Shown in pieces: positions 43,826 to 53,790 of a stretch of DNA of 64,000 nt. A program made the translations under genes and the position numbers. Under the pieces are notes generated by a model, which was given only the letters and a program-made list of their open reading frames with translations, ran no database searches and had not been told where the DNA came from. Source of the DNA: Caballeronia sp. dw_276 (GTDB lineage Bacteria > Pseudomonadota > Gammaproteobacteria > Burkholderiales > Burkholderiaceae); contig NZ_JAAVUV010000002.1 in NCBI RefSeq assembly GCF_018449635.1, forward strand, positions 576,197-640,196, in the 5' to 3' direction. The first letter of the stretch is position 1, and every line of letters starts with the position of its first letter.

Positions 43826-45646
43826 ATGCCCTCCCTTCCCACCAGCGCAGGCACGCACGTGACGACCGAAACGAAGCTCGACAAACCCATCGCGGAGCTG
43901 CTTCAGGGCACGCTGAAAAAACGCCTGAAGGCGTCCTTGCGAGATGTTTTTGGCATAGAAGCACTCCGGCCCGGCCAGGAAGAGGTGATCCGCAGCGTGC
44001 TTGATGGCCGGGACACGCTTGCCGTCATGCCGACCGGCGCCGGCAAGTCGCTGTGTTATCAGCTGCCGGCGCTGCAGCTTGGCGGCCTGACGCTCGTGGT
44101 GTCGCCGCTGATATCCCTGATGAAGGATCAGTCGGACAAGCTGCGCAAATCCGGCATTGCGGCTGTCGCGCTGCACAGCGGGCTTTCTGCTGCGGACGAA
44201 CGGCAGGCGATTCGCGATATCGATTCAGGCGCCAGCCGTTTTTTGTTCCTAACGCCTGAGCGGCTGGCGAAGGCGGATTTTGCCGAGATGCTGAGCGAGC
44301 GTGGCAAGCCTGAGGTGCAGTTGATCGTGATCGATGAAGCGCATTGCATATCGCAATGGGGTCACGACTTCCGGCCGGCTTTCGTGGAAATGCTGCAATC
44401 CATCAAGGCGCTCGGAAGGCCGCCTGTTCTCGCGCTGACCGCAACCGCAACGCCCGCGGTCGTGAAAGATATCCTGCGCGAACTCGACCTGAAGAATGCG
44501 AATGTCATCAACACAGGGGTGTATCGCGACAATCTAGTGTTTGCAGTCGAACAACTGACCAATCCGAAAGAGAAACACGCGCGTTTGCTCGAGCGAATTC
44601 AAGCGCTCGAAGGAACGGGCATTGTCTATTGTTCGACTGTTGCCGAATGCAACGCAGTGCATGCAGAACTCGTGGAAGCGGGAATCCAGGCCGACCGGTA
44701 CAACGGCAAGATGTCGGGTGCGGAACGCAACGCGGCGCAAGACGCATTCATGAATAACCGATGCCGCGTGATGGTGGCAACCAACGCGTTTGGCATGGGT
44801 ATCGACAAGCCGGATATCCGGTTCGTGATTCACCATCAGATGCCGGGAAGCCTCGAAGCGTACTACCAGGAAGCCGGCCGCGCCGGGCGTGATGGCGGCG
44901 AAGCGCATTGCATCCTGTTGTTCGAGTTGAAAGACAAGCAAGTGCAACAGTTCTTCCTCAGCGGCCGGTATCCGAGCGTGGAAACGCTTACCCGTTGCGC
45001 CGATGCTCTGCGCAAGATGGTTCGCGAAAATGACCGCAAGGTAATCGATACACCCGTCGAAGCGTTGCACGAAGCATTGCCCGACATTGGTACGAACAAG
45101 TTGCGCACGGTGCTATCCGTGTTGCAAGACATGCGGATGATTCGCCGCACAGGCAAAGGCAAAGGCAGCGTTACTGTCTTCGACAACCGCGCGCCGCACG
45201 ATATGCACGACGCTGCGCAACGCTTTACAGAGATGGCCGCACACGATCGCGAAGTGCTTGAGCGAATGATCGGTTACGCGCAAAGCGCTCAATGCCGATG
45301 GCGCATCCTGCTCGACTATTTTCACGCGCATCTCGACGCGGCGCGCTTGCATAAAGCGGTATCGATCATGCCGGATGAACTCGATGGCGGTGTCTGCTGC
45401 AAATGCGACAACTGCGTTTCACCGCCGACCGTTACGCCGAGCGAACGTGAATTGCATGAGCCCGTTTCCCGGCCAAAGCGACTCGCCAAATCGTGGAATC
45501 CCGGCGATTTGGTTCAGGTGCGCAAATACGGCGGCGGGCGCGTGGAAATGGTCAGCGGCGACCGCGTAGCCGTTTCGTTTCCGGACGGCGAGACAAGGAC
45601 ATTCATTGCACGCTATGTAAAGGCAGCGACTTCACGGAGGGCTTGA
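43826..45646 (+). CDS. recQ: ATP-dependent DNA helicase RecQ
   Basis: The ATG at 43826 has GGAGAG just upstream (606 residues); an ATG at 43814 is an alternative. Helicase motifs are clear: LRPGQEEVI, Walker A MPTGAGKS, DEAHCISQWGHDFRP, TATATP, FGMGIDKPDIRFVIHH and QEAGRAGRDG. The zinc-binding RQC region has cysteines at CRWRILLDYF and CCKCDNC. The usual HRDC domain is missing; instead the C terminus (about 555-600, GDLVQVRKYGGGRVEMVSGDRVAVSFPDG) looks like a small SH3-like barrel (DUF3553-like). It unwinds DNA in recombination and repair. It is separated by 2 bp from the cupin gene. Confidence 0.94.
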   Translation: MPSLPTSAGTHVTTETKLDKPIAELLQGTLKKRLKASLRDVFGIEALRPGQEEVIRSVLDGRDTLAVMPTGAGKSLCYQLPALQLGGLTLVVSPLISLMKDQSDKLRKSGIAAVALHSGLSAADERQAIRDIDSGASRFLFLTPERLAKADFAEMLSERGKPEVQLIVIDEAHCISQWGHDFRPAFVEMLQSIKALGRPPVLALTATATPAVVKDILRELDLKNANVINTGVYRDNLVFAVEQLTNPKEKHARLLERIQALEGTGIVYCSTVAECNAVHAELVEAGIQADRYNGKMSGAERNAAQDAFMNNRCRVMVATNAFGMGIDKPDIRFVIHHQMPGSLEAYYQEAGRAGRDGGEAHCILLFELKDKQVQQFFLSGRYPSVETLTRCADALRKMVRENDRKVIDTPVEALHEALPDIGTNKLRTVLSVLQDMRMIRRTGKGKGSVTVFDNRAPHDMHDAAQRFTEMAAHDREVLERMIGYAQSAQCRWRILLDYFHAHLDAARLHKAVSIMPDELDGGVCCKCDNCVSPPTVTPSERELHEPVSRPKRLAKSWNPGDLVQVRKYGGGRVEMVSGDRVAVSFPDGETRTFIARYVKAATSRRA

Positions 45647-45648
45647 TC

Positions 45649-46185
45649 ATGAAACACGAACTCGATTCGGCATTTCATCCGGCAGATATCTCGTTTGAGA
45701 CGCTCAGGCTTGCGCCGCATGCCTGGGTGCCAAACAACAGGCGCTTGCCGGTATTGATCTACCGACGTGCGCTTGATCCATCCACGAAGGATCTCGGCAA
45801 GGCTTTCGAAGCATTGTTTGAACGCAACGAATGGCCGCCGCAATGGCGCGACAGCATCTTTGATTATCATCACTTTCACTCGACGGCGCACGAAGCGCTT
45901 GCGGTGATATCAGGGAAAGCGGACGTGATCGTCGGCGGGCCGGGTGGCGAAGTTGTTTTCATAGAAGCTGGCGATGTCGTGCTGCTACCGGCCGGAACGG
46001 GACACTGCCTGCAATCAACGGAAGGACGTTTTCAGGTTGTCGGCGCGTACCCCGGAGGGCAGCAATGGGATATCCGGCGCGAGGCTTTATCGAAGGACGA
46101 AATCGCTGCAATGGAAGCGTTGCCGTTTCCACGCAGCGATCCGGTGGCTGGACGCGAAGGTCCGTTGCTCCAGGAATGGACGTGA
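45649..46185 (+). CDS. Cupin protein (YjlB-like)
   Basis: The 178-residue protein has a cupin core with HFHSTAHEALAVISGKADV and VVLLPAGTGHCLQ, giving His ligands for a metal. The style matches the YjlB-like cupins of unknown function. A GGAGGG ribosome site precedes the ATG by 7 bp, and it is coupled to recQ with a 2-bp gap. It converges on the dehydrogenase gene, 3 bp apart. No substrate can be assigned. Confidence 0.8.
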   Translation: MKHELDSAFHPADISFETLRLAPHAWVPNNRRLPVLIYRRALDPSTKDLGKAFEALFERNEWPPQWRDSIFDYHHFHSTAHEALAVISGKADVIVGGPGGEVVFIEAGDVVLLPAGTGHCLQSTEGRFQVVGAYPGGQQWDIRREALSKDEIAAMEALPFPRSDPVAGREGPLLQEWT

Positions 46186-46188
46186 ACG

Positions 46189-47223
46189 TCATTCCATGAC
46201 GATCTGAACCTTGACGTCGGTTGGATTGCCGCTTGCGGCTTCCTCGAAGGCCTTGATGCCATCGGCGAACGCGAACGAGCGGGAAATGAACGGCTTTACG
46301 TCGAGCCGTCCGGACGCGATCAACTGGATCGCGCGTGGGAACATGTTGGCGTAGCGGAACACAGATTCCATGCGCACTTCCTTGATCTGCACGGCGACTA
46401 TATCGATAGGCACCGGGTGCTGCGGCATGCCCACGAGCACAATGCAACCCCCCGGACACAGCAAGTCGACGATGCCATCGAACGCCTTCTCGTTGCCGCT
46501 TGCCTCGAAGACAATGTTCGCGCCCCAGCCATCGGTAAGTTCGGCGACCACGTCCTTCACCTTGCGATCGCGGATATTCACAGCCGTCACGCCTTGCACG
46601 CCACCGATCAAATCGAGCTTCTCAGGCACGAGATCACAGACGATCGCGCGGCTGCAACCACCGGCAAGCGCGGCCAGTGCACACATCATGCCGATCGTCC
46701 CTGCGCCGAGAATAACGGCCACGTCCCCCGGCTTTATCTTCGCCTTCGTCGCCGCCTGCATGCCGATAGCCAACGGTTCCACAATCGCGCCTTCGCCGAA
46801 CGTCACGTTGTCCGGCAGCTTGAATGTGAATGCTGCCGGATGCACGACAAACGGCGTCAGGCATCCATGCACCGGCGGTGTCGCCCAGAAACGCACGCTC
46901 GGGTCGAGGTTGTACAAACCCTCACGCGAGGCACGTGATTCCATATCCGGTACGCCCGGTTCCATGCAAACGCGGTCGCCTACTTTCAGATGCGTGACTT
47001 CATCGCCAATCTGGATCACTGTGCCGGCCGCTTCGTGCCCTAACACCATCGGCTCGTTGACAACAAATGGGCCGATGCGGCCGTGCTGATAATAGTGGAT
47101 GTCGCTGCCGCAAATGCCTACCGTGTTGATGCGGATGCGTACATCGCGCGGGCCGACGACCTGCGGCAATGTGAACGGCCGCAAGCTGATGCGGCGCGCT
47201 TCTTCAAGAACCAGTGCTTCCAT
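46189..47223 (-). CDS. Zinc-dependent polyol dehydrogenase (xylitol/sorbitol dehydrogenase type)
   Basis: The ATG at 47223 gives 344 residues with a GAGGG ribosome site. Catalytic zinc ligands lie in [11 protein letters not shown] and GHEAAG, with E in VEPLAIG; the Rossmann motif is GAGTIG. The structural-zinc cysteine loop is replaced by [12 protein letters not shown], as in sorbitol and xylitol dehydrogenases. It would oxidise xylitol or sorbitol to the 2-keto sugar with NAD. It sits in a locus with an SDR, a SorC regulator and a sugar-type ABC importer, supporting a polyol role; the exact polyol is inferred. Confidence 0.85.
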   Translation of the reverse strand: MEALVLEEARRISLRPFTLPQVVGPRDVRIRINTVGICGSDIHYYQHGRIGPFVVNEPMVLGHEAAGTVIQIGDEVTHLKVGDRVCMEPGVPDMESRASREGLYNLDPSVRFWATPPVHGCLTPFVVHPAAFTFKLPDNVTFGEGAIVEPLAIGMQAATKAKIKPGDVAVILGAGTIGMMCALAALAGGCSRAIVCDLVPEKLDLIGGVQGVTAVNIRDRKVKDVVAELTDGWGANIVFEASGNEKAFDGIVDLLCPGGCIVLVGMPQHPVPIDIVAVQIKEVRMESVFRYANMFPRAIQLIASGRLDVKPFISRSFAFADGIKAFEEAASGNPTDVKVQIVME

Positions 47224-47261
47224 GATTGAAGCCCTCTGCAAAGGAATTACGTGGATAAAAA

Positions 47262-48005
47262 TCAGCCGGCCTGAAAGCCGCCGTCCAAAGCGAGGCTTAC
47301 GCCGTTGACCATGCTCGAGTCGTCGCCGAGAAGGTAGGCAATCGTGCGCGCCGCTTCATCAGGCTGCACGAACCGGCGCAACGGAATGCGCGCTAGCATG
47401 GGATCGGACTTGGCGGGTTCGCTCCAGACCTTTTCTGCCATCGGCGTGAGCGTGATGACCGGATTGACCGTGTTCACGCGTATGCCATGCACGCCGAGTT
47501 CGACGGCCATCACGCGGCTCAATGCATCGAGCGCCGCCTTCGAAGCGCAATACGACGCATGCAATGGCGTGCCGACTTGCGCCGCGATACTCGATACGTT
47601 GACGATAGCGCCGCCGTTGCCCCTGGCGATCATGCTGCGCGCGCATTCCTGCGCGACGATCATTGCGGCGCGAACGTTCACTGCCATCGTAAGATCGAAA
47701 GCGTCGATGGTTGCATCGAGGAAAGCGCCGAGCTCGGCAATGCCCGCGCAGTTCACGAGCAAGTCAACTGGCTGCGCTTCTTGTGCAGCTTTCAACGTGG
47801 CGGCAGCATCCGCGAGATCGACCGCTATGGTCTTGCAACCGATCAACGCGTTCAGCGCATCCAGATCGGCTGGCGAACGGCTCAACGCAACCACGTGCGC
47901 GCCGCGCCCGGCCATCAGCAACGCAGTCGCGTAGCCAATGCCTTTTCCTGCGCCGGTGATCAGCACCGTCTTGCCTTCAAACTCGCGATTACGATCGACG
48001 TTCAT
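47262..48005 (-). CDS. Short-chain dehydrogenase, xylulose reductase-like
   Basis: The ATG at 48005 gives 247 residues with a weak GAG site; an in-frame ATG at 48023 would overlap the regulator by 11 bp. It has the NAD-binding [15 protein letters not shown], and catalytic SSI...YCASK. The pattern [20 protein letters not shown] is close to dicarbonyl/L-xylulose reductases. It is expected to interconvert a polyol and a ketose. It is flanked by the polyol dehydrogenase and the SorC regulator. Confidence 0.85.
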   Translation of the reverse strand: MNVDRNREFEGKTVLITGAGKGIGYATALLMAGRGAHVVALSRSPADLDALNALIGCKTIAVDLADAAATLKAAQEAQPVDLLVNCAGIAELGAFLDATIDAFDLTMAVNVRAAMIVAQECARSMIARGNGGAIVNVSSIAAQVGTPLHASYCASKAALDALSRVMAVELGVHGIRVNTVNPVITLTPMAEKVWSEPAKSDPMLARIPLRRFVQPDEAARTIAYLLGDDSSMVNGVSLALDGGFQAG

Positions 48006-48012
48006 TATGTTC

Positions 48013-48993
48013 TCAAGGTTCATCGCAGAGACGGCGCGCGGTTTCTTCGTCCGTCACCAGCACCGATGGATAACGCCCGCGCAACGCAGCGCGCGTCACT
48101 ACGAACTTCTTCGCGCCGCCACTCACCAGCACGACGCGCTTGATCTTGCGCAGATCGTCGAGCGTGATCGCAACCGTGCGGCGATTCAGCGGATGATCGA
48201 TCGCCTCGCCATCGGCGTCCATGAAATGGCCGAGCATGTCGCCGACCGCGCCCGCTTTCTCAAGCGTTCGAACCTGCTCGGGATCGTTGATGCCATACGT
48301 CACCACGAGAGATTCCGTCAGGTCGCCGCACGTCAGCAACGCAAGATCGGATTGACGTGCGCGGTCATACGTCTCTCGCACAGCGCCTTCCTCCAGCAGC
48401 ATGTCCCGCACCTTCTGGCTGCTCACGTAAATCGGCGCCGCGAACAGGAAACCATCGGCCTGACACAGGTTCGCGAAGTCCGAAACGATATCGAACGTAT
48501 TGATGCTGGGGCAATGCGACAGCCCCCCCTGCAGCGATACCGCCGACACCGGCCCGTAAGCACGCTGCGGCAATGCGCGGAGCACAGCGCGAATCGTGCG
48601 GCCCCAGCCGAGGCCAATGGTCTGCCCTGACTCGATCTGACGCGCCAGATAATTCGCGCCGCCAATGCCGATCGCGGCCATGTTCGCTTCGGTATTCGCC
48701 CCGGTCGGGACCACGACCGCGGCCTCCAGACCGAAGCGTTTGGTCAGGGCCTCTTCCAGCGCAACACACGGCGCGAGCCGGCTGTTGATAGTGATCTGTA
48801 CCATGCCGGATTCGCGGCTCGCGGCGAGCAGCCGGTTCACGCGCACGCGATTGCTGCCAATGCGCTGCGCGATCTCCTGCTGGGTGAGATTGCCGACGTA
48901 GTAATGCCACGCTACACGCGCCTGCAACTCCTCTTCCGTATCGACGGAGGGTTCAGCTGACGCGGTCACGGCGGACGGTGCGGATTTGTTCAT
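48013..48993 (-). CDS. SorC/DeoR-type sugar-binding transcriptional regulator
   Basis: The 326-residue protein has an N-terminal helix-turn-helix (LTQQEIAQRIGSNRVRVNRLL) and a large C-terminal sugar-phosphate-binding domain with VVVPTGANTEANMAAIGIGGA, IGLGWGRTI and VLVSGGAKKF. SorC proteins sense a phosphorylated sugar or polyol and switch the neighbouring catabolic genes. It lies between the importer genes and the dehydrogenase genes. Its binding site may be the dyad at 52405-52424, which is inference. Confidence 0.92.
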   Translation of the reverse strand: MNKSAPSAVTASAEPSVDTEEELQARVAWHYYVGNLTQQEIAQRIGSNRVRVNRLLAASRESGMVQITINSRLAPCVALEEALTKRFGLEAAVVVPTGANTEANMAAIGIGGANYLARQIESGQTIGLGWGRTIRAVLRALPQRAYGPVSAVSLQGGLSHCPSINTFDIVSDFANLCQADGFLFAAPIYVSSQKVRDMLLEEGAVRETYDRARQSDLALLTCGDLTESLVVTYGINDPEQVRTLEKAGAVGDMLGHFMDADGEAIDHPLNRRTVAITLDDLRKIKRVVLVSGGAKKFVVTRAALRGRYPSVLVTDEETARRLCDEP

Positions 48994-49054
48994 GAGCGTG
49001 ATGGGTTTCGATGAGGGCGGCGTGATGGTAATGCACAGTCCCTCACGTCTCCTT

Positions 49055-49935
<881 letters not shown>

Positions 49936-49939
<4 letters not shown>

Positions 49940-50874
49940 ACGGCCTCCCGATAAACAAAACGAATGTAGAGCCGCGACAGTACGATCGTAAGGATCAGCA
50001 GCAAGACTGCCTGGGCGGATGCCATGCCTTGATCGAAGAGACGGAACGCGACGCGCTGGATATAGATGCTGATAAATTCAGTCGCTGTTCCTGGGCCGCC
50101 ACGGGTCATGGTGAAGACCGCATCGAACATCTTGAGCATGTCGGCGGAACGCAGGATGAGGATGGCGGTCAGGCCCGGCAACAGATATGGCCGCTGCAGG
50201 TGCCACAAAATCTTGCTCCACTTCGGCGTCTCCAGACGCGCGGCTTCTTCCGCTTCCTTCGGGACCATCGCGAGGCCGGCCAGCAGGATCAGCGCGCAGA
50301 ACGGCGTCCATTGCCAGATGTCCATGATCATCACGGAGACAAACGCAAGCGTGGGGTCGGCCAGCCAGTCGAGCGGCGGAATTCCAAAGAAGCTCAGCAG
50401 ATAGTTGACCACACCGAATTGCCGGTTGAAGATCAGACGGCCGATCAAACCAACCACGGCATACGTGGTCGCCATCGGGATCACCAGACCGACACGCGCC
50501 GCCACACGCAACCACGGCAACGCCGTACGATGCAGCATCAATGCGGCGAACAGTCCGAACGCAATCTCCACAGGCAAGGTCAGGCAGAGGAACAGCACCG
50601 TGCGGCCGAGCGCGCCCCAGAAGGACGGGTCGGTCAGCGTGGCGATGTAATTATCGATACCGACAAAGGACGTACCGGACGCGAGATCCGCCAGCTTGTA
50701 CTGGTGAAACGAGTTGTAGACCGCGAGCAGCAGCGGATAAATGCCGATGATCGCCAGCGCCGCGACGGCGGGAAATAAGAACCAGAACGCGGGTGAGCGC
50801 GGCATGAAGCGAAATCGCGCGCGCGGCCGCGGACGCATGGCGCCGGTCGCTGGTGGAACCGTGGTCTTGAGCAT
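49936..50874 (-). CDS. Sugar/polyol ABC transporter permease (MalF-type)
   Basis: The 312-residue membrane protein has six helices after a basic 25-residue head, with the EAA loop [16 protein letters not shown]. It is the CUT1 partner of the MalG-type permease. It begins 66 bp after the binding protein gene. Confidence 0.93.
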
Positions 50875-50940
50875 GAACTTCTCCGCAGGTTGACTCGGTG
50901 AGCGGGAGGCATCGCACGCGCAATGCCTCTCTCTCCGGCT

Positions 50941-52293
50941 TTACTTGAGCAAAGGCTTTTTGCCGTCGTAATAACCCGCCTTCTTCAGGATGTCTTCCGT
51001 CTTCGTGCCAATAGTCTGAGCACCGTCCTTCACCGATACCTGACCCAGCATGATCTTGCTGCCCCACTCGCCGATCACTTCCGACACGGCTGGCCATTCC
51101 GGGAAACGCGGCCGGTAGTCAGGCACGCCGCCTTGCCACGATTCGACCATCGGCTTCACGAACGGATACTTGCTCTGTACGTCCGCTTCCTTGTAGACCG
51201 CTGTACGACCGCTGACACCACCCGCGTCAAGATACGGCTTGGCCATCGCCTCGGACGTGATCCACTGGATGAACAGCCACGACGCCGCCTGCTTTTTCGC
51301 ATTCGACTTCGCGTTCACTGCCAGCGAAAAGCCGCCGAGCGCAGGCTTGAGCCCGGCCGGGCCCTTGGGTTCGGTCGTAATCGCAAGACAGTCGCCAATC
51401 TTCGACTTGCTCGGATCGGTAAGCGTGGGATAGAACGCGGACCATTCCGTGATCATCGCGACCTGTCCTTGCGCGAGCGCGTTCACGGCCTCCGCGTGGT
51501 CATAATCGACAATGCCCGGCGGCATGTACTTCATCAACTTTTGCCGGTACTCCAGCCCCGCCTGCGATTGCGGCGACATAAGGTTCGACTTGAACTTGGC
51601 ATCGAGCAAAGAGCCGCCGTTGGGCCACAACATGCGCATGAAGCTGTCGGCGGATTGCGTTTCACCTCGACGCGATTGCAGCGCATAGGCGAACTGGTTC
51701 TTGTCGGGCTTGGTCAGCTTCGGCGCATAGACGTTGAGGAGTTCATCCCACGTCTTCGGCGGCTCGTTGAAACCCGCGTCCTTCAACATGCACTTGTTGT
51801 AGAACATCAGGCCCGAGTAGTTATCGAACGGCAGGCCGTACGTGGTCTTGTCCCACGTGCCGAACGAGTCCAGCAGGATGGGGAAGAAGCCCGGCAGATT
51901 CAGCTTCGGGTCAGCGAGCTTGGGGTTGTCGGTGAAAGTCTTGATAGGCACGAGCCACTTGTTGCTCGCGAATTCGCCGATCCACACCACGTCCACGAGC
52001 ACCACATCCTGATCGCCCCCGCCCACGAAATTGAGCACCTGCTTTTCGCGGGTGTTCTCGTAAGGGATAACCTCAGTACGCACTTTGATGCCGGTCTCTT
52101 TCTCGAACTGGGGAATCAGTTTCGATGCCGCCTTGTAGCCCGGACGGTCGAGAAAAACCGCTTTGATGGTTGTGCCGGAATAAGGCTCGGCTGCTTCCTT
52201 GAGCGTCCACGCGGACGCGTTCGATACCGATATCAAGGACGCCGTAACGCCCAGCAGCGCGAACGCCGCGGCCTGCGTGCAATGCTTCTTCAT
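50941..52293 (-). CDS. Sugar/polyol ABC transporter periplasmic binding protein
   Basis: The ATG at 52293 has AGGAG 7 bp upstream and gives 450 residues; the longer frame is spurious. It has a signal peptide ([20 protein letters not shown]) and a family-1 binding fold ([25 protein letters not shown] key part [31 protein letters not shown]). It resembles sorbitol/mannitol-type (SmoE-like) binding proteins. It heads the minus-strand importer genes, divergent from the ATPase. Confidence 0.92.
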   Translation of the reverse strand: MKKHCTQAAAFALLGVTASLISVSNASAWTLKEAAEPYSGTTIKAVFLDRPGYKAASKLIPQFEKETGIKVRTEVIPYENTREKQVLNFVGGGDQDVVLVDVVWIGEFASNKWLVPIKTFTDNPKLADPKLNLPGFFPILLDSFGTWDKTTYGLPFDNYSGLMFYNKCMLKDAGFNEPPKTWDELLNVYAPKLTKPDKNQFAYALQSRRGETQSADSFMRMLWPNGGSLLDAKFKSNLMSPQSQAGLEYRQKLMKYMPPGIVDYDHAEAVNALAQGQVAMITEWSAFYPTLTDPSKSKIGDCLAITTEPKGPAGLKPALGGFSLAVNAKSNAKKQAASWLFIQWITSEAMAKPYLDAGGVSGRTAVYKEADVQSKYPFVKPMVESWQGGVPDYRPRFPEWPAVSEVIGEWGSKIMLGQVSVKDGAQTIGTKTEDILKKAGYYDGKKPLLK

Positions 52294-52404
52294 GCCTGTC
52301 TCCTGGGTAGTTCTTTTTAAAATGCCCAAAGCGGTCGAGGCCGGTTGAGCCGTTCTAGCGTGCTGAAGGTCCGACTTGTGATTCCACTCTCGCTGCCGTT
52401 TCAC

Positions 52405-52424
52405 TTGTAATTTCAGTTTTACAA
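52405..52424. promoter_or_regulatory. Inverted repeat in the divergent control region of the polyol importer
   Basis: TTGTAA (52405-52410) and TTACAA (52419-52424) form a perfect 6-bp dyad with an 8-bp spacer, and a second small palindrome ACAATTGT overlaps its right arm. It lies between the divergent binding-protein gene (52293) and ATPase gene (52564) in an AT-rich patch. It is a plausible SorC-regulator operator serving both directions. Confidence 0.5.
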
Positions 52425-52563
52425 TTGTATATTTGGACGCGAACAGGTTGTCAAGAACAAATTCGAAAAGCACCGCTTGCTGCGTTGCAAGGCAAACCGC
52501 ACGCAAAGCAACTTACCTTGCTCGGGTCTTGACCGAAGGCGCGGGCATCTGCAGGAGACACGC

Positions 52564-53688
52564 ATGAGTGCAGTCCAGTTGCATCAGATCCGCAAGGCGT
52601 TTGCCGGAACGGAAGTGCTGAAGAGCGTCGACATCGCGGTGACCGACCGTGAGTTCATGGTGTTTGTCGGCCCTTCTGGGTGCGGCAAATCCACGTTGCT
52701 GCGCACCATTGCCGGCCTCGAACGCAGCGACTCGGGGCAAGTACTGATCGGCGGCGAAGACGTCACGGACCTCGAACCATCGCAACGCGGCGTAGCGATG
52801 GTGTTCCAGTCATACGCGCTATATCCGCATATGTCGGTGTACGAGAACATTGCGTTCGGACTGCGGATGATCAAGCTGCCCGAAGCGCAAATCAAGGAAC
52901 GCGTGCAACGCGCCGCACAAATTCTGCAGATAGAACAATTGCTCGAACGAAAGCCTCGGGCGTTATCGGGCGGCCAACGCCAGCGCGTTGCGATAGGACG
53001 ATCGATCGTGCGCGAACCGAAGGTATTTCTCTTCGATGAACCGTTGTCCAATCTCGACGCCGCATTGCGCGTGCAGATGCGCCTTGAGTTGATCAAGCTG
53101 CACAAGCAGCTCAATGCAACCATGATCTACGTGACGCACGACCAGACGGAAGCCATGACCATGGCGGACCGGATCGTGGTGTTGAATCATGGGAAGGTCG
53201 AGCAGATCGGTTCGCCGCTGGAGCTTTACCGGACACCGGTGAACCGTTTCGTTGCGGGGTTTATCGGATCGCCGAAGATGAATTTCCTGCCTGCGAAAGT
53301 TCAGAAGACGGACGCAACAGGGGTCGTGATCGGGTTGCCGGGAGGCGCGTCCATCGCGTTGCCTTTCTCGGCCGACGGCGTGAAGGCAGGCGATACGCTG
53401 AGCTTCGGCATACGTCCCGAGCATCTGATGGAAACCGCCGCGAGCGGCGCGGAAGGGAAGCTGTCCGGCACGGTCATGGTGGTCGAGCACCTTGGCGGCG
53501 AGACCTTGCTGCATGTGAATCTGGACGGCGATGTTCTGATCCAGGTAAAAGGCTCGGGAGAATCGACGGCGGTTGATGGACAACCTATCGATGCAGGTTT
53601 CAACCTGCGTCACACGCATCTGTTCCGCGAAGATGGCGAAGCGCTCAAGCGGCTTCAACCGGTTGCGGCGAGCGCGGCGACGGCCTGA
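52564..53688 (+). CDS. Sugar/polyol ABC transporter ATP-binding protein (UgpC/MalK-type)
   Basis: The ATG at 52564 (GGAGA upstream) gives 374 residues; the open frame before it is not coding in style. Walker A GPSGCGKST, Q-loop VFQSYALYPHMSVYENIAFG, signature LSGGQRQRV, Walker B FLFDEPLSNLDA and a C-terminal MalK-type regulatory/TOBE domain are present. It is transcribed away from the binding protein and permeases, so the importer is split across the control region. Confidence 0.95.
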   Translation: MSAVQLHQIRKAFAGTEVLKSVDIAVTDREFMVFVGPSGCGKSTLLRTIAGLERSDSGQVLIGGEDVTDLEPSQRGVAMVFQSYALYPHMSVYENIAFGLRMIKLPEAQIKERVQRAAQILQIEQLLERKPRALSGGQRQRVAIGRSIVREPKVFLFDEPLSNLDAALRVQMRLELIKLHKQLNATMIYVTHDQTEAMTMADRIVVLNHGKVEQIGSPLELYRTPVNRFVAGFIGSPKMNFLPAKVQKTDATGVVIGLPGGASIALPFSADGVKAGDTLSFGIRPEHLMETAASGAEGKLSGTVMVVEHLGGETLLHVNLDGDVLIQVKGSGESTAVDGQPIDAGFNLRHTHLFREDGEALKRLQPVAASAATA

Positions 53689-53718
53689 TCGAGCGCTCAT
53701 CAAAACGCGCGCAGGCAT

Positions 53719-53760
53719 AAAAAAAACGCGAGGCGCCTAACATTCCGGGAGCCTCGCGTT
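53719..53760 (-). terminator. Rho-independent terminator of the haem-motif lipoprotein gene
   Basis: AACGCGAGGC (53725-53734) pairs perfectly with GCCTCGCGTT (53751-53760) across a 16-base loop. On the minus strand the stem is followed by a T-run (A-run 53719-53726 on plus). It lies 31 bp beyond the lipoprotein stop codon. The hairpin could also slow the convergent ATPase transcript but has no T-run on that side. Confidence 0.85.
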
Positions 53761-53790
53761 CTCTCATGCACCTGTTTTACACCATACCGC

